NCBI GenBank assembly: GCA_002559145.1
Contig: NTXX01000027.1
Span: 1 to 64,000, forward strand
From: Bacillus sp. AFS006103
GTDB taxonomy: Bacteria; Bacillota; Bacilli; Bacillales; Cytobacillaceae
Reading direction: 5' to 3'
DNA length: 64,000 nucleotides
The position numbers were made by a program, and so were the translations under genes. Shown here piece after piece: positions 26,201-35,291 of the stretch. Under the pieces are notes generated by a model. That model was given only the letters and a program-made list of their open reading frames with translations. It did no database searches and was not told the origin of the DNA. Numbering within the stretch: position 1 is the stretch's first letter; each line of letters begins with the position of its first letter.

Positions 26201-29200
26201 TCAGTCCATTTTTGCGGCTTTTGCAGCTAGATTTTTCAATTGATCTGAAGAAGATCGATATAAGAAGTAGTTCCGTTTCCCAATAACGACCCGCTGGTAT
26301 TTGGCACGTGTTAAGGCAACATTCAAGCGGTTTGGATTATCCATGAACCCGTCACGATTTGTCTGAACCATCGATAGGAATGTTATATCTGCCTCTCTTC
26401 CCTGAAACTTATCTACTGTGTATAGGACAATTTTTATTTTATCCTTTTCAAACTGGCTATATTTGTTTGGCTGTTTCGTATACTCCCTTAAGAGTTCCCG
26501 GATTTTGGTCTCTTGTCCACGATAAAAAGTTAAACAGGCTACTGTCCACTCAGTTCCATCATTTTTAGGATTACTTTTAGCCCAGTTTACAAAGTGCTTT
26601 ACTTCCTCTATTACTCTTTTTGCTTCTAAAAGGTTGTAATTCCTCTCGATTGACCCCTCAACATCAATCCAGATATCTCTTGATTTATACCGAGTATACG
26701 ACCAATCTCTTTGTAGCATACTAGAATCCCTAAGTGCAGAATCCTCGTTATAAAATTGCTGACGTGGGAATTCAGATATTTCCGGATGCATACGGTGCTG
26801 GTAATCTAATATTTCGTAACGGTATTTTCTTACGTGCGGATCAAACCCGGAATTTAATACGGTGGATCGGTCACTTTCCCTACGCTTCCCTACCCCCACC
26901 TTCAAGCTTTCAAGAATGGACGGTAACGAAATATCTTTTACCACTTCATATTTTTTCAATACAAAATCACTATTAAATACAGGAGTTAAATTTTGAATAT
27001 CCGTCTCTAACCAATTGGTTGTTTTATTAGTGTATTGGAGTTCATATAAACGCACCATCCGCCAAACAAGTTCCTCTGACCAGCGCTTATTTTTTAAATA
27101 ATCATTATTGGCATGAGCAATTTGAGCAATGTCTTTAATCATCCTGCTGCCTGGTCGTTCTTGATAGCCGGGGGTTCCATTTTTATTATAAAAGGCATCC
27201 ATACGATAAAATTGTGGTTCACTTTCCCAATTAGTACGGTTTAAGACAATCATATTGACTGGTATATATCTTTTTAACTCCTGAAGTTCTGATTGCTTGA
27301 TTAATAAACAATCTACAGTTGGTAAAATCCAAGAATGAGGGCTGCCTTTTCTACATTCTTCCTCTGTTACTGTATAAAAATAGGTATGATCCTTAACATC
27401 ATCGGCTTCGATTTTTGCCTGTAGAAATGCCACTGAACTAATAGCAGCATTTTCACCCTTATTTTCTCCCCTTGTAAGGAGTTCCTTTTTCATCCTCTTC
27501 ACAATTTCATCGCTTTCAACGATGCAATATTTCATTTTTGACTGCCTTTGATACACATATTTAAATAACAACAGACTTGCCTTTTGATCATTTTTCGAAA
27601 AGACATTTGTCCCGTTTTCAGTGATAAATGTTTCAAAATTCGCCACTAAGTGCTCCCTATCAGTGTATGGTGATAGTTGGCGGACATCTCCAACCAATAC
27701 CCATCGTTCGGCGTACAGCGCTGGAACTAGGAACTCTTGGAAAGTTGTCTTACTAGACTCATCAATGATTAAATAATCGTACTTTGGAACTGTTGGCTGG
27801 TCATTCCCTTTTGCATTTTTAAATTGAGGGTGCTGCAGGATACCGATTGTGGTCCCACAAACTAGATTTGCAGAATCAATCACTAAATCCTTATAGGGTG
27901 ACCCTTCAATATTATTAATAGAGAAATCCTTTACAGCATCCGACATATTATTGTCATCGCCAATTCGCAATGGAAGAATTCCTTCCATCAGGTTTTGCGA
28001 TTGTAATCTTTCTAAAACATTATCAATTGCTACGTGTGTAGAAGCAGACAATAGGATGCGCTTCTTCCGCCTAATTAGTTGCAGTATTAGTTCAATTATT
28101 GCAGTCGTTTTACCTGATCCTGGAGGACCTTCTAGTAATACAAAATCATCCGTGGCAAGCGCTTTTTGAACAAAAGATCTTTGTTTCTCTGTCCCTTCTC
28201 GAGTTAAATCCTTTAGTACCATCCATTCCTCGACCGGTGCAGGCTGAAAGCTCTTCCAAGTAATATGAGATTGTTCTTTTCTTTCTGTTAGACCTAGCAA
28301 TTTTTGGTGTTCAACCAAAGGACGATTTTTTATCGCCTCAATCGCTTCTCTCTGCTTTTCTAGTTGATACGTATTGATTGGAATAAACAGTTCATCAGGT
28401 AAATCCTCATACGAAATCCTGGGGTTTTTAAAATTTGTAGAAGCTAATTTTAGTTTCCTTTCGTCCGTATTCTTAGATTTAATTGTAAAGCGTTTCCGGT
28501 TCCGGTACGGAGTCTTTGAGCTTTCCTCAAGCTCCGTTACTCCGTCCTCAAAAAAATAATCCACAGGTGAAAAAGTCGAGTAATTGGCGTCATCATTGTC
28601 TGTATCATCTATTAGTTCAATCCAAACACCGAATTTGTCATCTTCTTTCTCTCTTACTTCCATTTGGTATAGTAATTCTGGAAATTCTGCATTAGAAACT
28701 AGTTGGGTTCTAGAAAGACTGATAGATTGATCATAAATCTTCCGTTTGCCTTCTTCGTTAGCAATCTTACAAGTAACCCCGTTTACCTGAATAATCTGCG
28801 GGCTGGGAGCTTGAACTTGTTTAAAGTCCACTGGAAATTGATTCATAAACAATTCAGTAGTATCCTTCTTAACTATTCCATCAATATAAAAGATACTGCC
28901 ATTTTGTTGGATAATGTTTAGCTCCTTCCCATCCTTATCAAGAATAGTACTACGGGAAGATGTTAAATTAGACCAATGATTAATTTCAAATCCATTAAAT
29001 AGCAAGCATTCATGTGGATTAAGATTTCCTTTGAGAGAGGCTGTAACTTCAAGTCCGGACTCAGTTTCCTCAATATGTGCCTGTTTCACAAAAAGTGAAG
29101 AATTGTTCTTTTGCTTTAATGAGATCTGACGAGCATTAATAGTAAATACACTTAGAGTAACCTGGGTGGATCCCCAAAGAACAATCTCATTCTCCAAAGG

Positions 29201-29590
29201 CTTTTCATCGATTTGTATAAACATTCGGTCGTCCGAAAAGCGCAGATTGGCTTCGGGAATAGGAACAAATTTTTGCTGTGAAACAAAAATTAGTGGGTTA
29301 TTAGCATTAATCGCGGATAAGTCCCCTTTAACTTCATACCAGGCATTTTGAAATTGAAAACGTATCGTATGATCCAGTTCAATCTCTATGATAGAAAATT
29401 GTGGAGTAAAGGCAACTTCCTTGCCGTTTTCAACTCTTCTCCACCTAGCAGAGACTTTTTTTCGTTTTTGTGAGTCTATTGCCAGTTTTATATAATCCTC
29501 GAATAACTTAAAGTTACTTTGTGATGCATCCATAAGGGCACGAGCAACGTTTATTTTTCCATATATTGCATTGTAGTAGAGCAGTGACAT
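26201..29590 (-). CDS. Dna2/Upf1-type SF1 helicase (1129 aa)
   Basis: AGGAGG lies five bases before the ATG, nine bases after the AAA+ gene. Residues 1-430 are beta-rich and unassigned. The helicase core follows: LLEGPPGSGKTTAIIEL (Walker A, about 487-503), YLIIDESSKTT (motif II, about 607-617), VLVGDVRQLSPY (motif III, about 635-646), DYQHRMHPEISEFPRQQFY (about 945), VDKFQGREADITFLS (about 1064) and NVALTRAKYQR (motif VI, about 1090-1100). This is the AAA_11/AAA_12 arrangement of Upf1-like helicases that act on single-stranded RNA or DNA. The large N-terminal region may bind partners. Together with the AAA+ protein it forms the energy-using core of the island's main operon. Confidence 0.88.
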   Translation of the reverse strand: MSLLYYNAIYGKINVARALMDASQSNFKLFEDYIKLAIDSQKRKKVSARWRRVENGKEVAFTPQFSIIEIELDHTIRFQFQNAWYEVKGDLSAINANNPLIFVSQQKFVPIPEANLRFSDDRMFIQIDEKPLENEIVLWGSTQVTLSVFTINARQISLKQKNNSSLFVKQAHIEETESGLEVTASLKGNLNPHECLLFNGFEINHWSNLTSSRSTILDKDGKELNIIQQNGSIFYIDGIVKKDTTELFMNQFPVDFKQVQAPSPQIIQVNGVTCKIANEEGKRKIYDQSISLSRTQLVSNAEFPELLYQMEVREKEDDKFGVWIELIDDTDNDDANYSTFSPVDYFFEDGVTELEESSKTPYRNRKRFTIKSKNTDERKLKLASTNFKNPRISYEDLPDELFIPINTYQLEKQREAIEAIKNRPLVEHQKLLGLTERKEQSHITWKSFQPAPVEEWMVLKDLTREGTEKQRSFVQKALATDDFVLLEGPPGSGKTTAIIELILQLIRRKKRILLSASTHVAIDNVLERLQSQNLMEGILPLRIGDDNNMSDAVKDFSINNIEGSPYKDLVIDSANLVCGTTIGILQHPQFKNAKGNDQPTVPKYDYLIIDESSKTTFQEFLVPALYAERWVLVGDVRQLSPYTDREHLVANFETFITENGTNVFSKNDQKASLLLFKYVYQRQSKMKYCIVESDEIVKRMKKELLTRGENKGENAAISSVAFLQAKIEADDVKDHTYFYTVTEEECRKGSPHSWILPTVDCLLIKQSELQELKRYIPVNMIVLNRTNWESEPQFYRMDAFYNKNGTPGYQERPGSRMIKDIAQIAHANNDYLKNKRWSEELVWRMVRLYELQYTNKTTNWLETDIQNLTPVFNSDFVLKKYEVVKDISLPSILESLKVGVGKRRESDRSTVLNSGFDPHVRKYRYEILDYQHRMHPEISEFPRQQFYNEDSALRDSSMLQRDWSYTRYKSRDIWIDVEGSIERNYNLLEAKRVIEEVKHFVNWAKSNPKNDGTEWTVACLTFYRGQETKIRELLREYTKQPNKYSQFEKDKIKIVLYTVDKFQGREADITFLSMVQTNRDGFMDNPNRLNVALTRAKYQRVVIGKRNYFLYRSSSDQLKNLAAKAAKMD

Positions 29591-29599
29591 GTGGTCCTC

Positions 29600-31168
29600 C
29601 TAAATAATGAAAGGGTTACGAATCTCTTGTTTTAATCTAGGTACTTGTTTATCTTCAATGTTCTCTTCACCATAATGGGAAGAACCAGCTAAACGAGCAC
29701 GTGCTTCAGCCCATTTTCTAAGGCTTGCAATTGTTTCCGACATCGTTTTCGATAACGGGCAGATTCTCTTAATTGAAATTAATAAATCGTCGGTGGTTAC
29801 TTCTTCTCCATTGTTAAAGGCATTAAACAATGCTTCATTAATGGCCTCCTCGATTTCTGCCCCGGAAAATCCAACAGTATTCCCTGCTAATTCGTCTAGA
29901 TAAAAATGGTTAGGATTTCTTTTTTTATTTTTTATATGAATTTCAAATATGTTCTTTCTTTCTTCTTTTGATGGCAGATCAACAAAGAAAATTTCATCAA
30001 ATCTTCCTTTTCGAAGTAATTCCGGCGGAAGAAGGCTAATATCGTTAGCCGTTGCAATAACAAAAACGGGCTCCTTTTTTTCTTGCATCCACGTCAAGAA
30101 CGTTCCAAATACCCTGGAAGTTGTTCCTCCGTCAGAGGATCCAGAGCCCTGTATTCCTGAAAAACCCTTCTCAATTTCATCAATCCAAAGCACACAGGGT
30201 GAAATGGCTTTTGCCACATCTAATGCTTCACGGATATTTCTCTCTGATTCCCCAACAATTCCCCCGAATACCTTACCTAAATCAAATCGTAATAGTGGAA
30301 AGTTCCAGCTTTTTGCAATTGCCTTAGCAGTTAAGCTTTTTCCTGTCCCGGGAACACCTAGGAGGAGGACTCCTTTTGGAAGATTTAATCCAAATTCTCT
30401 TGCACTTTTTGAATAAGCATTTCCTCGTTTTTCTATCCAATCCTTTAAATTATCCAATCCCCCGATGTTTGATAGAGTTAGAGATTCCTCCGGATGAAAA
30501 TATTCAAGCAGACCGCTCTTCTTAATGATATTTTCCTTTTCGGACGTAATTACAGGAATTGCACCCTCAGTCAGACCGCCATACTTAATAGCTGCTTTTG
30601 TAAATGCTCTCTCTGCTTCCATCACAGTCAGGCCTAATGCTGATTCTATTAATTTATCTGATGGCTGATATTCACCAATTTTTTGTTCTTCTACTACTTT
30701 TTCTAATATCGTAAGGATGGTTTCTTTTCCAGGTAGTCCAATTTCAATTACCTCAATATCCTTAATTAATTCTTCAGGTACATATTTAAATGGCTGAGAG
30801 AGAATAATGGTCTTATGTATAGAGGTCCTAACAAATTCACGTAATTGTCTTCTTACTTCATGACTTTTTTCCATAAATGGATGAAAGTCCTCAAGGATTA
30901 AAATGACCCTTTCATTTGATTTAGTAAAATATTCAAGTACATCCAAAGGATCATTTGGTCTGCCACAATTAGAACGATATTCTTCTAAACCATTTTCACC
31001 CCATATTTGTAGACCGGACATTCTGCTCCATAAGATCCATTCACGTTGGAGTTCCTTTGAAACCTTATTGATAAAGCCATGCACTCTTTGCCACTCGTAT
31101 GAAACAACCTCGATAATGGAACTTCCTGATCTAATAGATAATTCTATATTATTACTATAATCTTCCAT
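29600..31168 (-). CDS. Ycf46-like AAA+ ATPase (522 aa), first gene of the seven-gene operon
   Basis: GAGGTG precedes ATG 31168. The N-terminal 200 residues resemble a degenerate AAA unit ([15 protein letters not shown], about 91-105, without a P-loop). The active AAA+ domain follows: [17 protein letters not shown] (Walker A, about 268-284), [13 protein letters not shown] (Walker B, about 324-336), [12 protein letters not shown] (sensor 1), [15 protein letters not shown] (arginine-finger region, about 385-399) and a lid. This two-part layout and the FtsH/Cdc48-like core are typical of cyanobacterial/plastid Ycf46. The protein probably assembles as a hexamer that remodels a partner protein. The company of DUF1257- and DUF2997-like genes strengthens the Ycf46 comparison. 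Confidence 0.8.
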   Translation of the reverse strand: MEDYSNNIELSIRSGSSIIEVVSYEWQRVHGFINKVSKELQREWILWSRMSGLQIWGENGLEEYRSNCGRPNDPLDVLEYFTKSNERVILILEDFHPFMEKSHEVRRQLREFVRTSIHKTIILSQPFKYVPEELIKDIEVIEIGLPGKETILTILEKVVEEQKIGEYQPSDKLIESALGLTVMEAERAFTKAAIKYGGLTEGAIPVITSEKENIIKKSGLLEYFHPEESLTLSNIGGLDNLKDWIEKRGNAYSKSAREFGLNLPKGVLLLGVPGTGKSLTAKAIAKSWNFPLLRFDLGKVFGGIVGESERNIREALDVAKAISPCVLWIDEIEKGFSGIQGSGSSDGGTTSRVFGTFLTWMQEKKEPVFVIATANDISLLPPELLRKGRFDEIFFVDLPSKEERKNIFEIHIKNKKRNPNHFYLDELAGNTVGFSGAEIEEAINEALFNAFNNGEEVTTDDLLISIKRICPLSKTMSETIASLRKWAEARARLAGSSHYGEENIEDKQVPRLKQEIRNPFII

Positions 31169-31279
31169 GATAGCTGCACCTCAAATGTTTTTATTATTTT
31201 GAATTTTCATCGCAAACGCCTTCAAACTTATCTATCCGTGTATAACGCACCCAAATTTCCTATTAATGCCTACCTAAAA

Positions 31280-31322
31280 ATAGTACTATAGTATCAATAA
31301 TTTTTTTGTCGTTTTTTGTCAA
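31280..31322 (-). promoter_or_regulatory. Candidate promoter/operator of the Ycf46-like operon
   Basis: On the minus strand TTGACA (31322-31317) makes a perfect -35. The best -10 at the right distance is weak (TATTGA). Just downstream two palindromes overlap, ATACTATAGTAT and ATAGTACTAT (31280-31294), which looks like an operator covering the promoter. The transcript would carry a leader of about 120 bases. Confidence 0.4.
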
Positions 31323-31402
31323 AGAATATCAGACATCACTAATTTTTTATTTTAATATAGCACTTGTAATAAGAACAAAACTGAACGAAAGGAATACAAA
31401 AA

Positions 31403-31424
31403 CGACATTCAAACTTGAATGTCG
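31403..31424 (-). terminator. Terminator of the RiPP-type operon
   Basis: CGACATTC and GAATGTCG form a perfect stem with an AAGTTT-type loop, followed on the minus strand by TTTTTGTA. The stem includes the last four codons and the stop of the flavodoxin-LRR gene (stop at 31409-31411). Confidence 0.8.
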
Positions 31425-32614
31425 ATAGTCATGTGTTTAAAGAAAGAATCTCTAAACATATTTTTTGAAAAATCTAGCTTTTCTAGTGACGAGAATTGAT
31501 TAATATCAAAAGGAAGTTTGGTTAAGTTACAATTGCGCAATACTAATTTTCTTACCGAGGATAAATTAGGCACATGCTGGATTGGGTTGGCACCAATATT
31601 TAGTATTTCTAGATTAGTTAAATCAGATAATTCATTAGGCAATGCCTCTACCCTGTTTCGGTACATGGATAACCACCTAAGTTCTTTAAGAAGGTGGACA
31701 TCACTGCTAATTTCATTAATAAAGTTTTTGTAGATAAATAAAATTTCGAGATTGATTAATGTAAAGACAGAATCTGGTATCTCTTTTAGGTTATTAGCCC
31801 CAAGATTCAATCTGATTAGGTGCGTAAAATGTTCTAAAAAACGGTAGGAAGAAAAATGGCTCCCCCTTAAATCTAGGGACTTGATTTGTTTAAACGAGCT
31901 AAAGCTAAATGGCCACTCTTTAAGAGAAGAATACGGAAACCGTAAATCTTGTAGTTCAGGAAGTTGGTTAATATTGTCTTCAAGATTTCTCATTTGAGAT
32001 AAGGAAAGACCATTTAGCAGGCTTCGTGGGTATTCATCACATGTTTCTAGGGATAGCATAGTACATTTCCCGCTATTATTGACTTTATACCGGGGGGTGT
32101 TAGGTAATAGTTCAATGATCCTTGTTAAAACAGAATCATTGAATTCCGGCATCTCTTTCCTTCTTAAATTTAGAATATATTCTTCTGAGAATTCTAGATT
32201 AAGCCATTTCACTATGCAACGACCATCAATAAACGGACTATCTAACAATAAAGGTGGTGCTACAACTTTACTATTCTTCCTCTGCAATAAATGGATAATT
32301 TCATTAGCAACTTCACATTGGTCTGTATCTACATCATAGTCTCCTATCACGCATACCGCCATCTTTTCAGGAAAGTGCCGATATGTGAGCAGAAACTCCT
32401 CTGCCTTGTCTGGTACTCTAACATCTCCTAATATTGGAACAATCATGATACCTAAATCGGCTTTCACTTTATCCACACATTCCATATTAGTGTTACATAT
32501 GGTGACTGTTTTCTCGTTATTTAGGAGTTGGACACGAATAAACTCCGAAACTATTTTTGTAGTGTTTCCAGTATGATGATAAATAACGATGTTCTCAGTG
32601 GAGCTATTTTTCAT
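31409..32614 (-). CDS. Flavodoxin-like domain fused to leucine-rich repeats (401 aa)
   Basis: The ATG overlaps the upstream stop by four bases (ATGA). Residues about 8-145 look like a flavodoxin: IVIYHHTGNTTKIV is the FMN phosphate-binding loop type, followed by LGIMIVPILGD and MAVCVIGDYD. From about residue 185 there are LRR units: MRNLEDNINQLPELQDLRF, IKSLDLRGS, LIRLNLGANNLKEIPDSVF, LRWLSMYRNRVEALPNEL and LEKLDFSKN. The fold combination is unusual. In this operon the flavodoxin part could feed electrons to the radical SAM enzyme, and the LRR part could bind the peptide or a partner. Both are inference. FMN binding has not been checked. Confidence 0.68.
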   Translation of the reverse strand: MKNSSTENIVIYHHTGNTTKIVSEFIRVQLLNNEKTVTICNTNMECVDKVKADLGIMIVPILGDVRVPDKAEEFLLTYRHFPEKMAVCVIGDYDVDTDQCEVANEIIHLLQRKNSKVVAPPLLLDSPFIDGRCIVKWLNLEFSEEYILNLRRKEMPEFNDSVLTRIIELLPNTPRYKVNNSGKCTMLSLETCDEYPRSLLNGLSLSQMRNLEDNINQLPELQDLRFPYSSLKEWPFSFSSFKQIKSLDLRGSHFSSYRFLEHFTHLIRLNLGANNLKEIPDSVFTLINLEILFIYKNFINEISSDVHLLKELRWLSMYRNRVEALPNELSDLTNLEILNIGANPIQHVPNLSSVRKLVLRNCNLTKLPFDINQFSSLEKLDFSKNMFRDSFFKHMTIDIQV

Positions 32615-34206
32615 GACTCCACTAACCTCTCAATTAGCAAATAACTGTGTTTTATAAATGATTCTCTGTTATAGTCCTGCTGCTTAATACAGTTCATCAT
32701 CGTCCCAGCCGCTTCTACCAATCCTGGGAAATGTTTGTTTATTAATTTTTGACATTCAATAGGATCTCGTATTAATTGCTGCTTCTCTTTTAATAAATGT
32801 ATACCAATGCATCTAAGTGCAGATTTAGCAATAGTCCTTGTTCGATACCACTCTTCTTGCTCAGATAATTTGCTAAGAGATTGTAGAGTATTTAATTTCG
32901 TTAAGAGATTAGTTTTAAAATGATTTTTTAAAAACGATAGTGTATCATCGTTTATTTCAACTGTAAAATCTTCTTTGAGTTCCTCCCCATAAATAAGAAC
33001 GGACTGTTGTAATAAGAGCAAGCGGATAAGAGTCCATTCTTCCTCATATATTTCTTCTAATGGGACAAAGTTTATATCAATGGTAGTAAGATCAATGTAT
33101 TTTTCATGAAGGAAGTCTCTTACCTTTGATTTTGTATACTGAATATTGCCTTTATGAATAAGGATAATATCGATATCCCAAGGCTCATTTGTCTTTTCTT
33201 TTTGTGAAAAGCTCCCGCGAATATACATAGAAACTGGGTGTGGAACGAGCGACCATAGATCATTGAGTGCATACAATAAATTTTCATCATCAATTGGCAG
33301 CTGAGATTGCTGCAATATTTCACCAGAGGGTAAGAATATTAGCTCTTTATTAACGGTTTTATTAATGCAAAATGATTCTGGAATTTCATCTTTCACCAAA
33401 TCAAATAGCATATGTAATTCATCACTTAAGTCTTCCCTATAAGTACAATGACCCTCAGTAATAGTGAATGGTGTACTTGCGCGAATGATTGAATGCTTCT
33501 TCATTGCATGCGTTAGGACATCTTGCATATAAGAGTACCAGGTTGGCGGTTGCAAACCAATTGCTAGATGTAATGACACACTAGTAGTTTCTACATCATG
33601 CCACATACCAGGAGGCATATATAGAATTTCACCTTTTTTTACACTATAAACAGATGAAAAGGATGGATGTTCCCCCACAAATTGTTGATGATGATCAGGG
33701 TGTGGTGAGTCCAGCATGATTGGACCCACTTTCCATTCCTTTTGCCCATGAAGCTGAACGGCAAAAATATGGTGTAAGTCATAATGGGGATTAGCACCCC
33801 TTGCAGGACCATTTGTATAATAGGCATTTATATTTGCTTTACAGCCAAACATAGTTTCTATTTGTTTTAAAAAGTCATTCATCGCTGAATCTAAATTCTG
33901 TAGATTATTTATTACAATTGTCTTTCCTTGTAAAAATCGATCCTGTAAGAGTTTCCTCTGACTTATTTTGCTGTCTATCCCTATATGATTAGATTCCGTG
34001 TACAATCTAACATCTACGGTACCGCCATTATCAAAAAGTTTTACTTGTGGATAATGTAAATTCGAGGAAAATAATATTCTCTCAAATCTTTTTAAATCAA
34101 ATGGAATCGTAATTCCTTGATTTAATTTGTATAATATCTTCTCATTTCCCCAATAGGTTTCAAAAAAGTCATTTACATTTATTTCATTTATCCATTGTTT
34201 TAACAC
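32611..34206 (-). CDS. Cupin/JmjC-type oxygenase fused to a nucleotidyltransferase-like domain
   Basis: The start is a GTG overlapping the radical SAM gene by seven bases. Residues about 100-230 are a Cupin_4/JmjC-like domain: ANPHYDLHHIFAVQLHGQKE supplies the H-x-D iron ligands, and YMPPGMWHDVETTS supplies the distal His. Such enzymes hydroxylate peptides or proteins using Fe(II) and 2-oxoglutarate. Residues about 330-410 read YIRGSFSQ, then WDIDIILIHKG and DINFV. This is the GS...D-x-D pattern of MNT-type nucleotidyltransferases. The C-terminal 120 residues are helical, as often seen after such domains. The fusion suggests hydroxylation plus nucleotidylation of a substrate. The operon points to the small peptide at 35292-35468 as a candidate. 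Confidence 0.7.
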   Translation of the reverse strand: MLKQWINEINVNDFFETYWGNEKILYKLNQGITIPFDLKRFERILFSSNLHYPQVKLFDNGGTVDVRLYTESNHIGIDSKISQRKLLQDRFLQGKTIVINNLQNLDSAMNDFLKQIETMFGCKANINAYYTNGPARGANPHYDLHHIFAVQLHGQKEWKVGPIMLDSPHPDHHQQFVGEHPSFSSVYSVKKGEILYMPPGMWHDVETTSVSLHLAIGLQPPTWYSYMQDVLTHAMKKHSIIRASTPFTITEGHCTYREDLSDELHMLFDLVKDEIPESFCINKTVNKELIFLPSGEILQQSQLPIDDENLLYALNDLWSLVPHPVSMYIRGSFSQKEKTNEPWDIDIILIHKGNIQYTKSKVRDFLHEKYIDLTTIDINFVPLEEIYEEEWTLIRLLLLQQSVLIYGEELKEDFTVEINDDTLSFLKNHFKTNLLTKLNTLQSLSKLSEQEEWYRTRTIAKSALRCIGIHLLKEKQQLIRDPIECQKLINKHFPGLVEAAGTMMNCIKQQDYNRESFIKHSYLLIERLVES

Positions 34207-35225
34207 TTTGATTCACCTACCAAATCAGATATGGCCGGGCATCTAGGATCTCCAATACCAAACTCGCCGTATGTATGCAGCGATGAACCAGGACAACCGC
34301 CCATACATTGTTCCTTTACCGGACAAGAACGGCACGGTGAAAATTCTTGAGGCTCTATAGGAATTGACCCAATGCTGTCCAGGATACTTTCTGCTGTATC
34401 ACTCTGTAAATTTCCAACAATCATTTCTTCCAGGCAGGCACATGGAAAAACCGAAAGATTGGGATTAATGTATAATTTTGATCGTCCGGTCCCACAGTTT
34501 CTTTTGTCTGGGTCAAAATGTGTATTTCTTGCTTCGTCACTAAAGGAGGACAGTTGAAACATTGGTTGAATGGCAATCCTTGTTGAATTCTCATAATCAT
34601 CTACACGATCAACAAAACGATTCCACTCTTCAGTAGACAAAGCGTTTTGCTGTGAAGCTCTACCATATATCACTTCCCTTTTAATGGTCCATATATGGAA
34701 AGGTACATCTTTTAATTGCTCATCTAATTCATTAAAACTATTAATATTACCTTTTCCAACCGTGGTAGCAACCGTTATTTTGGCGCCCATTTCACTTAGA
34801 ATACGAATATGCTCAATCGATTTTAAAAACGTTCCTTTTCCTCGGATCAAATCATGAGCGGTTCTCGAACCATCAACAGAAATCTGCATTTTTAAATTTG
34901 GATGCTTTTTGTAAGCTGTTTTCAATGCATGTAAATTTAGACCATTCGTATTCACCATAACATTAGGGAATAATTCACAAGCCTTTGAAACAATTTCCTG
35001 GAAATTAGGGTGCAGGGTTGGTTCACCGCCAGAAATAAAAAACAGCGCTTGTTTGCCATGTGGTGAAAGCTTTTCCATTGCGAGTAAGGCATTTTCGTAT
35101 AGGACTGTATCTTTTACGCCTGGACCAGATGACCGAATACAATGGGAACAAAATAAATTACAGGTCCGGGTAATGATAAAATAAATTTGTTGTAAGCTTA
35201 CCTTCCTAGGTGTTATTACTTTCAT
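34200..35225 (-). CDS. Radical SAM/SPASM peptide maturase
   Basis: GGAGAA precedes ATG 35225. TRTCNLFCSHC gives CX3CX2C (Cys22, Cys26, Cys29), followed by FFISGGEPTLHP. The C-terminal SPASM region has NCGTGRS, FPCACLEE, CRSCPVKEQCMGGCP and later single Cys residues, enough for two auxiliary [4Fe-4S] clusters. Enzymes with this layout install crosslinks or other changes in ribosomally made peptides. The gene lies 66 bases after a 58-residue peptide gene, with a hairpin between them, and is coupled to the cupin fusion. The precursor tail contains aromatic-x-x motifs of the kind joined by cyclophane-forming rSAM enzymes; the chemistry itself is inference. Confidence 0.85.
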   Translation of the reverse strand: MKVITPRKVSLQQIYFIITRTCNLFCSHCIRSSGPGVKDTVLYENALLAMEKLSPHGKQALFFISGGEPTLHPNFQEIVSKACELFPNVMVNTNGLNLHALKTAYKKHPNLKMQISVDGSRTAHDLIRGKGTFLKSIEHIRILSEMGAKITVATTVGKGNINSFNELDEQLKDVPFHIWTIKREVIYGRASQQNALSTEEWNRFVDRVDDYENSTRIAIQPMFQLSSFSDEARNTHFDPDKRNCGTGRSKLYINPNLSVFPCACLEEMIVGNLQSDTAESILDSIGSIPIEPQEFSPCRSCPVKEQCMGGCPGSSLHTYGEFGIGDPRCPAISDLVGESKC

Positions 35226-35243
35226 AAGATTCTCCTTTTTTGA

Positions 35244-35284
35244 TAAAAAAATAAAGATGAAAGATTGTGTGCTCTTTCACCTTT
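35244..35284 (-). terminator. Attenuating terminator between precursor peptide and maturase genes
   Basis: On the minus strand AAAGGTGAAAGA (35284-35273) pairs with TCTTTCATCTTT (35264-35253) through an eight-base loop, followed by ATTTTTTT. It lies inside the operon, between peptide and enzyme. A leaky stop here would give much more peptide mRNA than enzyme mRNA, as is common in RiPP operons. Confidence 0.65.
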
Positions 35285-35291
35285 ACTATTA

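Noticed and set aside
34831-35225. Coenzyme PQQ or heme D1-type rSAM pathway
   Set aside because: The SPASM layout would allow it, but no other gene of those pathways is present and a small peptide gene lies directly upstream.
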